Origin: Euryarchaeota archaeon UBA605
GTDB lineage: Archaea; Thermoplasmatota; Poseidoniia; Poseidoniales; Thalassarchaeaceae
Direction of reading: 5' to 3'
Assembly (NCBI GenBank): GCA_002504905.1
Contig: DATY01000029.1
Span: 6,906 to 70,905, forward strand
DNA length: 64,000 nt
This document shows positions 19,518 to 26,900 of this stretch, one piece after another. Within the stretch, counting starts at the first letter, position 1, and every line of letters begins with the position of its first letter. The notes beneath the pieces are model-generated. The model was not told the DNA's origin. It made no database searches and saw only the letters and a program-made list of their open reading frames with translations. The translations under genes were made by a program, and so were the position numbers.

Positions 19518-20665
19518 CTATTACGTCTTGATCTAGCTTCTTTACGAATTTTTTCTTCCAATTCTTCACTTGAATAACTCATTTCATCCTTAATTTCTAT
19601 CAATTTTTTCTTGAATGTCCTAGATATCTTTTTTGGAATATCTAATTTTAGAAGTACCATTATCGAGCCACGACCATTTCGTGTACGATTACTTGGTAAT
19701 CCGCGATTCTTAATTGAAATTGTCTGACTGGGTTTTGAACCTGGAGGAATTTTAATTTTCAACAATTCACCATCTATATGAGGGATTTCTACAGTGGTAC
19801 CAAGTACTAAATCAGTGAAACTTAGAGGTAATGCCATTAGTAAATCTGCACCATCTCTTTCAAACCATTCATGTTCTTGAACATCTATTTCTATATACAA
19901 ATGACCTGATTCGCCATTTTCAGATTTGGATGATTCTCCATAGCCTGACATTCTAAGTCTTTGACCACTCTCAATTCCTGGAGGTACGGTAAATTGGACC
20001 TTTTTTGTTTGGTAGGATCGACCATCTCCTCTACAACTAGGGCATGGATTCTGTATAATTCTGCCTTCTCCTTTGCATGACTGACAATCGCTTACAACTT
20101 GCTGGGTAAATGGCCCCAATCTCTCAATTCTTTGTATTCGACCACGCCCATCACAGGCTGGGCAATCGCGAACATCTTCGATATTTTTTGTTCCGAGACC
20201 ATTACAATCTTTACATGTTTTCAAAACATCAAATTCTAATGAATCTTCACAACCGTTCATTAATGCCTCGAACGGAATTGTATGGCTGACAAGTAAATCC
20301 GAACCACGTTGTCGTTTATTTCTTCTAGGACTTGAAGAGCCAAAAATTGAACTGAAAACACTCTCAAAACCTCCTCCGAACAAGTCTTCAACACTGATAT
20401 TAACTCCTTGAAAACCTCCGGGACCAAAAGGAGAACCTCCGGGCCCCTCATGACCATAAGTGTCGTATTTTCTTTTTTCAGTTGGATTCGAAAGAATAGC
20501 ATATGCTTCTTGGACTTCTTTAAATTTTAATTCGGATTCGGGGTCATCAGGATTCTTATCGGGATGAAACTTTCTAGCTAAACTACGGAAAGATTTCTTA
20601 ATGTCGGACTGACTTGCATCCCTATTGATCTCGAGAATCTCATAATAATCTCTCTTAACTGACAC
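19514..20665 (-). CDS. dnaJ: Chaperone DnaJ (type I Hsp40)
   Basis: Co-chaperone that delivers unfolded proteins to DnaK and stimulates its ATPase. All type I parts are present: a J domain (residues 1-70) with the HPD motif in FHPDKNPDDP, a Gly/Phe-rich linker (GPGGSPFGPGGFQG), four CxxCxGxG zinc repeats (CKDCNGLG, CPACDGRG, CQSCKGEG, CPSCRGDG) and the C-terminal substrate-binding beta domains. The length of 383 residues is typical. dnaK and grpE are not in this window. It follows a zinc-ribbon membrane-protein gene by 48 bases on the same strand. In archaea this chaperone set is generally considered to have been acquired from bacteria. Confidence 0.97.
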   Translation of the reverse strand: MSVKRDYYEILEINRDASQSDIKKSFRSLARKFHPDKNPDDPESELKFKEVQEAYAILSNPTEKRKYDTYGHEGPGGSPFGPGGFQGVNISVEDLFGGGFESVFSSIFGSSSPRRNKRQRGSDLLVSHTIPFEALMNGCEDSLEFDVLKTCKDCNGLGTKNIEDVRDCPACDGRGRIQRIERLGPFTQQVVSDCQSCKGEGRIIQNPCPSCRGDGRSYQTKKVQFTVPPGIESGQRLRMSGYGESSKSENGESGHLYIEIDVQEHEWFERDGADLLMALPLSFTDLVLGTTVEIPHIDGELLKIKIPPGSKPSQTISIKNRGLPSNRTRNGRGSIMVLLKLDIPKKISRTFKKKLIEIKDEMSYSSEELEEKIRKEARSRRNS

Positions 20666-20713
20666 TGCATCACCTAGATTTATTTTCTATCGGTCCTCTT
20701 TGAATATTGTCTT

Positions 20714-21469
20714 TTAGGATAAGTATGTACCACATGATGTACAGTAAGGATTATTCGAATTATTTAAAGTCCCACATTCCTTACATGAAATAACTTTTGG
20801 AGTTAATTGAGTTTTAGAAGAAACTTCCCATTGATTATCATCATTTTGTGAATATCCCTTAACCTTAGTTTTATTTTTTATTACTTTCATTTCTTTCTTT
20901 GCTGCCTTGATTCTTTTTTTCTCTAATCTCTTGATAGCAGATTTTTCCAATCTCTTAGAAAAAAATGATTTGGAAGGCTCATTTTGATTTTTTTCGAAAA
21001 GTCCTTCGTCAATTATTGTGCCAATATTTCTATGGTGGGTGACTACTTCAATTTCTTTATCCTCATCTACTTCTTTCTCTGTAGACTCAGCATTCAGTGA
21101 ACCAATATTTCCTGACATTTTAGCCTGCATTAAAGCTCCTTTACGTCCTTTGACTTTTACTGAAGCCTGATCTTCAAGTTTTTTGATTGCAATATCAGAT
21201 TTTTCCCACAATCCCCTATCTTCTTCTTTATACGATTTTCGAAGTCTCTTAATTACGGAAGAACGGAGATATTCATGATCCTCTATCACTCTATATCTTA
21301 AGAACATTATAATTCCAATAATTATAGCAAAAATGTGAATTGTACTTTCAATAATAATATCATTGGAAATTACTTCATTAATAGTTGGTAGGCCATAACG
21401 CAATGCTACAATACAAAGTGTTGGAGTGAATAATAACGCTCCTGAAATAGTGCTAGAGCGCTCTGCCAT
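20714..21469 (-). CDS. Membrane protein with a long charged domain and C-terminal zinc ribbon
   Basis: Two N-terminal membrane helices (about residues 8-28 and 36-58: TISGALLFTPTLCIVALRYG and TIHIFAIIIGIIMFLRYRVI) are followed by a Lys/Glu-rich, probably partly coiled-coil cytoplasmic region. A C-terminal zinc ribbon, SCKECGTLNNSNNPYCTSCG, closes the protein. The start is ATG 21469; an in-frame TTG at 21484 would add only five residues. Function unknown. The zinc ribbon should face the cytosol, as in the protein at 12104-14119. It lies 48 bases upstream of dnaJ and could be co-transcribed with it. Confidence 0.75.
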   Translation of the reverse strand: MAERSSTISGALLFTPTLCIVALRYGLPTINEVISNDIIIESTIHIFAIIIGIIMFLRYRVIEDHEYLRSSVIKRLRKSYKEEDRGLWEKSDIAIKKLEDQASVKVKGRKGALMQAKMSGNIGSLNAESTEKEVDEDKEIEVVTHHRNIGTIIDEGLFEKNQNEPSKSFFSKRLEKSAIKRLEKKRIKAAKKEMKVIKNKTKVKGYSQNDDNQWEVSSKTQLTPKVISCKECGTLNNSNNPYCTSCGTYLS

Positions 21470-21563
21470 AACACTTCTAATCAACTATTCAATTTCAATG
21501 ATTCGTGTCATTGGGAGATTATTCAAACAGAGAACTCATGACTGTTGAATACAGCGGACAATC

Positions 21564-22082
21564 ATGGAGCCTGAAATTACAATCTCTTCAATTGTTCAGC
21601 CATATGAAGACTTGGAGAAGATTATACAATCGATAAAAATATTTTTTCCTGATTTTAATGCTAAAAAAAATAATGAAAATGATGATTTTCCCACGAAAAA
21701 TAATCAAGAAGAAATCCATGGAAAATCATCGAATTTAGAATCTCTACTTAAGCAGATTAGAATACAAAGAATACTGGATACTGCACTCGATGTAATGACT
21801 ATGAATTCTGATTCTGATTCTACCTACTTTTATATTTCAAGACAAGCAGCAATTACGGGAAAAGTCTCATTCGTTGTAGATGAAAAGACGCTTGGTGGGA
21901 TGATTAAAATCAATATTAAAGGAGACGATATAGATATTTGGATAGAACAACAAACTTGGCATGAAGGAAGAAACGAAGTACCAAGATTTTCTCATGATGA
22001 GTTAACAATGAGAAGCGATGGAGAGCCTACTGAATGGTTTGATAAAAGAGGAAAACCCACTATTTATCTTGATGAGGACTAG
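21564..22082 (+). CDS. UPF0201 / archaeal RNA-binding family protein
   Basis: A soluble 172-residue protein of the archaeal UPF0201 (COG1931) type. It has the expected N-terminal strand-helix pattern (ITISSIVQPYEDLEKIIQSI), then the conserved RILDTALDV helix, FYISRQAAITGKVSF, and a segment on a GXXI beta-strand (GGMIKINIKGDDIDIWIEQQT). The family is thought to have an RL5-like RNA-binding fold; its function is not established. This copy has a low-complexity Asn/Lys/Glu insert at about residues 33-55. Its last 23 bases overlap the 3' end of the convergent pyroglutamyl-peptidase/Nudix gene. Confidence 0.85.
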   Translation: MEPEITISSIVQPYEDLEKIIQSIKIFFPDFNAKKNNENDDFPTKNNQEEIHGKSSNLESLLKQIRIQRILDTALDVMTMNSDSDSTYFYISRQAAITGKVSFVVDEKTLGGMIKINIKGDDIDIWIEQQTWHEGRNEVPRFSHDELTMRSDGEPTEWFDKRGKPTIYLDED

Positions 22083-23061
22083 GTATTCCATCGATTAACC
22101 ATTTTTCTATAATTGGCAAATCTGCAGGTAACCAATTGACATCTAATAATTGATTTTTATTTAGCCATCTTATTTCATCGTGTTCAAGTAACTTGATTTT
22201 ATGTTCCTCGATTATTCCACAATTTAAAATCATTAATTTGACATATTTATCACCATAATCAAAAAATTGCTCTACAATTATTTTTGATGGAGTAAGATTT
22301 ATTGAAAGTTCTTCTTTTAGTTCTCTAGATAATGCAATATAGGGATTTTCTCCCGTTTCTACTTTACCACCTGGAAACTCCCACCAAGATGACCATGATT
22401 TTCCTTCGGGTCGTCTACAAGATAGAATTCTGTGATATTTATCGAATATGAGACCCCCTACCACCTCTAGATATGGTTTTGTCAAACACCGAATTAGGCG
22501 CTCAATAATTTCAATCTGTTCATTGATATCTAGGATTTCTTCAGAAGGTAGATGAACAAAAATAGCCTTGATATTATTATTTAATTTATTATCATCAATT
22601 AAATTTAGAGTCTTGAAGTATGTTTCGTTGCATACAAAACGTCCAGGATTTGTACTCCACCCTATTCGTTTATCGCCTTTGAATTCTTTATTAATTACAA
22701 TTTCATTTACATTTGTTTGATATCTTCCAATTTTACCAGGAATTATTTCACCATTTGATATACAACGGCCAGAATTGTCATTATGATTCATCATATATTC
22801 ATTATAGGCATACTTCTCAAATTGAATCTTTTTTGTTTTAGATGAAAACCCCAAATGAATTACTATGTCGAAAAAATCTCCATGATTGATACTATTTGCA
22901 ACTAATCCACTTCCCTCTTCATCAACTGTCAATAATTTAGTAGAAATATCAATATTAACAAAATCTATTTCTTTGATAGAAGATAATATCATTTCAGAAA
23001 CATTCAGATCATAATCTAAGAACTTAGGATAGCCAGTAACTAACACACGGGGGTTCTTCAT
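22060..23061 (-). CDS. Pyroglutamyl peptidase (C15)-like and Nudix hydrolase fusion
   Basis: Two domains in one 333-residue protein. Residues about 1-185 resemble pyroglutamyl-peptidase I: it opens with VLVTGYPKF, has the Glu/Asn block FEKYAYNEYM, the nucleophile block GRFVCNETYF and the His block AIFVHLPSEE, so Cys, His and Glu are all retained. Residues about 195-333 are a Nudix domain with a full Nudix box (GGKVETG, then SRELKEEL) preceded by WWEFPGGK, as in MutT-type pyrophosphohydrolases. The start is ATG 23061; an in-frame TTG 42 bases upstream would add 14 residues. The fusion might link peptide-end salvage or repair to nucleotide sanitising, but this is speculation; the domain calls are firm. 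It overlaps the convergent UPF0201 gene by 23 bases. Confidence 0.85.
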   Translation of the reverse strand: MKNPRVLVTGYPKFLDYDLNVSEMILSSIKEIDFVNIDISTKLLTVDEEGSGLVANSINHGDFFDIVIHLGFSSKTKKIQFEKYAYNEYMMNHNDNSGRCISNGEIIPGKIGRYQTNVNEIVINKEFKGDKRIGWSTNPGRFVCNETYFKTLNLIDDNKLNNNIKAIFVHLPSEEILDINEQIEIIERLIRCLTKPYLEVVGGLIFDKYHRILSCRRPEGKSWSSWWEFPGGKVETGENPYIALSRELKEELSINLTPSKIIVEQFFDYGDKYVKLMILNCGIIEEHKIKLLEHDEIRWLNKNQLLDVNWLPADLPIIEKWLIDGIPSPHQDK

Positions 23062-23144
23062 GATATTTGCATTAGTAGGAGATAGTTGGTGTTTTCCATA
23101 CAATTAATCGCTATCTTCATCATTTAGTTATTCTTAGCACATGC

Positions 23145-23477
23145 ATGGCAGAGGAGCTCATCGTCAATTTTGCTGAAGACGAAGAGATTGAAAAATTGAG
23201 TAGAATGGGCGTTATTGGAGTAATCTGGAGCGAACTTAGTGGAGGTATTGGCCCATGGGGGACATTAAGGCCATTATTCACAATAATTCTGGCTCTCGTT
23301 CCATTCCTTTTCTTAGGACAACATTTTAACCGCCAACATGAGAAAGCAAATGGTTGGTTTCTGATTCAGTTACCATTACTTTTCACTGTAATCCTATGGT
23401 TTCTTCTATATATCTGGTCTATTGGAGATGCATTTTTTGTTTCTAGTAGAATTGTAGCGAAAGCAGAAAATGAATAA
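23145..23477 (+). CDS. Small two-helix membrane protein
   Basis: A 110-residue protein with an acidic N-terminus (MAEELIVNFAEDEEIEKLSR) and two membrane helices at about 42-60 (PLFTIILALVPFLFLGQHF) and 71-94 (WFLIQLPLLFTVILWFLLYIW). No family recognised. A TATA-like ATTTAGTTATTC about 20-25 bases before the ATG suggests a leaderless mRNA. Its stop directly abuts the stop of the convergent 23478-23948 gene. Confidence 0.65.
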   Translation: MAEELIVNFAEDEEIEKLSRMGVIGVIWSELSGGIGPWGTLRPLFTIILALVPFLFLGQHFNRQHEKANGWFLIQLPLLFTVILWFLLYIWSIGDAFFVSSRIVAKAENE

Positions 23478-23948
23478 TCAAAAATTTTCTTCTAACTCTA
23501 ATGGGCTAAATAGATGACCTGGACTTGTCGATTTAGCTAACTGAGTTCTAATGACCCTTTCCCAATCTCTCAATAACATAATTGCGTTAACAAATGGTAT
23601 TTCTGATCCATTGATTATTGTCCTAATAATTGTATCAAAAATATCCATCCTATCTTCATCAATATTTTGCATTAATTTATTGAGAGGGAAATCCTCAATT
23701 TTTGGTATTTTTGTATCCCCTGTAATTGTCCATGGGTCGGTGATTTCGACGGGTAAGGTTTCATTCTCAAAGATTGCCTTTTTTTCTAATTCGTTGAGTA
23801 GAATATTAATATATTTCGAAATAACTAATGCAGATTCAATAATTGGTAAACTATACTGCTTTACAAAATTAGATAAATTTTCTTGAAGAAATAGTAATTT
23901 TTCTTCCATAGAATCTGTAGGAGAAGGCATCTCCCCTTGACTGTCCAT
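23478..23948 (-). CDS. Hypothetical soluble helical protein
   Basis: A 156-residue protein, predicted mostly helical and soluble, with no recognised domain. The centre contains a Pro-rich stretch (EITDPWTITGDTKIPKIEDFP) and the C-terminal part a basic helix (LLRDWERVIRTQLAKS). It lies 40 bases downstream of the giant calcium-loop gene on the same strand and could be co-transcribed with it. Function unknown. Confidence 0.6.
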   Translation of the reverse strand: MDSQGEMPSPTDSMEEKLLFLQENLSNFVKQYSLPIIESALVISKYINILLNELEKKAIFENETLPVEITDPWTITGDTKIPKIEDFPLNKLMQNIDEDRMDIFDTIIRTIINGSEIPFVNAIMLLRDWERVIRTQLAKSTSPGHLFSPLELEENF

Positions 23949-23988
23949 AGTTTACCGAAAGCATATTAGCAAATTAATGCAATGAACA

Positions 23989-26900
23989 TCAGTTAGTGGT
24001 TCTATCATCATATCTAATAGGCGAAGCACTATTTCCCCGGACTCCGTCTAACATGTCATCTTCTATTTCAAAGAAGTCATTTAACCAGTCACCATCAGTA
24101 TCCCAATTTTTAGGGTCAGTTCCGTCAGCGATTTGGTCGCCATCAATATCTAAAATCCACCAACCAAAAACATACTCTCCGAGCCCAATATTTGGAAAAT
24201 GGTACTGATCGCCGGCGAATCTATTGTAAGAATCTGCCCATTCACCATTACACAAAGTCTCATCATCAGTAGTATCTAAATATTGATAATCTAAATCGTT
24301 ATCATTTATAATTAATGCAAATAGTTGATCATTATTATTAATTTTATACATTCTGAAATAATTAGAAGTTAGTGCTGATGAACCAGAGCAAGTACCTAAC
24401 AAAGATTCTCTTAACTGCCACCATTCTTCAACATAATTCCCTGAACAATCATTCAATAAAGACTGACGAACTAAGGTTGGCGAGGATAAAGATGCGTTTA
24501 CCACCCCATAATATTCTTGGAAATTGTTGTAAGGTTGGTATTCACAGTTCCCCCCTGAACAGTCCCATCCTCCATCATTATCTGCATCTTGACCAGCGTC
24601 ATCAGGATCTGTTGCATCGTGAGTGAACCAGACCCAGTTCAATACCGGCCTCGAAATAACATTATTAGAAATCTGAACTGGTTTCAAATTATTAGCAGAT
24701 ATTTGCTCCCATTGAACCTGAATTTTAAGATAAGACGACCAATTATCGTTAGTTTCATTCCATCCTCTGTAGTATTCATAGAAGTCAGGCATCATATCTC
24801 CATCAGTATCATTGTCTAAAGGATTAGTACCATACTTGAAAACTTCTCTACCATCACTTAGATTCATGTCCTGAATGTAGTCAGTAACTACACCATTGGT
24901 AAAAACTGGCTTCATTACCATTGAATCATCGTCCGAGTCTGAATCTAATGGTAGTGTCCCATTTTCATATTCCATAATATTGCTAAAGAATAATGGAAGT
25001 ACCCCATTATTAATTTGTTCTTCAATATTTGAGGGTGTAAACTGCCTATTATCCCATTTACCTTGGGTAGCAGGGATATCTACCCACTGCCTATCATACC
25101 AACCATCTTCATCAGGATCATAATTAACATCAAGTGGATTAATAGGATTCATTGACCATCGATAGTCATTAACTGGCAAATATTGCCCATATATAGAAAA
25201 ACAATATTCCCAACCATCTGGCATTCCGTCATTATCAGAATCGGAATTTGTAGGGTCACTAATTCCAGCTAAACTAATATTGAAGTTATCTGGATTATTC
25301 TGATTAATCAATCCGGACCTTTCAAATGAAGCAGTAGATTTTGTAGAGAAGGTCACATACAACTGACTGAATGCTAATGAATAACTCATAGATTTTTCAT
25401 CCATATATGCATTTACTGTATCAGCACCATATGAAACCAGTCCAGTACCATTAGGAATACTATCAATTGCTAATTTCTTACCATATATTCTTGATTCAAA
25501 CTCTGCCAAGTTATTGAAAGATTCTGATGGAGAGATAATGCCATCTCCATTACAATCATATGAGTCTTCGTCACTATCAACAGAAATATCTGTCCCCGTA
25601 AGTAGATTCATTTCCCAACGATTTTCTTCGAGATTCCATTCAGTGAACCAATATTCATAACCATCACTCATCCCATCTCTGTCTGTATCTTCTGTTGTTG
25701 GATCTGAAACCCCAAATAGTGCCTTTAGCAGAGGTTTTGCAGTAGCCCCACCTTGCCAATCCGTAAATTGTTGAAGCGCAAGTTGAGCACGACCTTCTTT
25801 ATTGAATAGAATCCTGTAAACTCTATTCTCAGCCTCAGAAGGATCGAGATACTCAGCCTCTTCCCAAAGACGAGGAGCATCCGGTGGAGAAAGACCTCCA
25901 TTGAATGGATTATTTAGGGTTAAATTAAGTTCGACTTGATCTGAGATCCCATCATTATCTGAATCATAATTACCATCGTTAGGCACGAGAGGATTTAGAG
26001 TCCAGACCTCATCAGTAGAATTCCATCTTGTGAAAATTAATTCCATGCCATCTAGCAATCCGTCTGAATCTGTATCAGGATTATTTGGATCTGCAGTCAG
26101 ACCTGTGAGATTAATCTGTTCAGGACTCAAAAATGAACCGAAAGAACTGGAAGACTCTGCTGACAACCAAGGATTAGGAAGATATTCTCCCCCAAAGTAA
26201 AGAAGATAAAATTGAGGAACAGTAATTAAAGAATCAATCTCAGATAAATTACTGGAAATAACATTGTATTCCTCCCAGTTATTCATTCCATCGCCATCGG
26301 GATCTCCAATACGGTCATTTTCATTAACAGGATTGAGTGTCCAAGAACTATCGAAAAGACTCCATCTTGCATGATAAAACTCCCAACCGTCTGGCATCCC
26401 ATCAAGATCCGAATCAGAACTTAATGGATTACCTGAACCAATATCTATTTCAGAGGTTGCATTGATTAAATTATTGTAATTGTTACTTGCATATTTTCCA
26501 AAAGATCCTCCGGCAAAGTTTTCCCATGTATCATTAAATAATAAAGTAGTAAAATTTTCAGGAAATAAAATACCATTATTGGTAGAATCAGAAAAAATTA
26601 GTTCAGATTTCCAATGGAATTCCATCCAATTAACAAGACTCTCTTCTAATTCCAAAATACCATTATGATTTATGTCATATCCATCACCATCTGGGTTGTT
26701 CAGTGCATCAGAACCATTCAATGGATTTATTCCAGCAGCATCTACAGACCATGAGCAAGAATATCTCGCCTCCCATCCATCAGGTAATGAATCTCCATCA
26801 GAGTCTACATTATTTGGATCGGTTGCAGTCCAATTAGATGCAGCTTCTGAACTTTCACCATGTGAAGGAAGTCCCTCATTAATAACAGTTTGAAGTAGGT

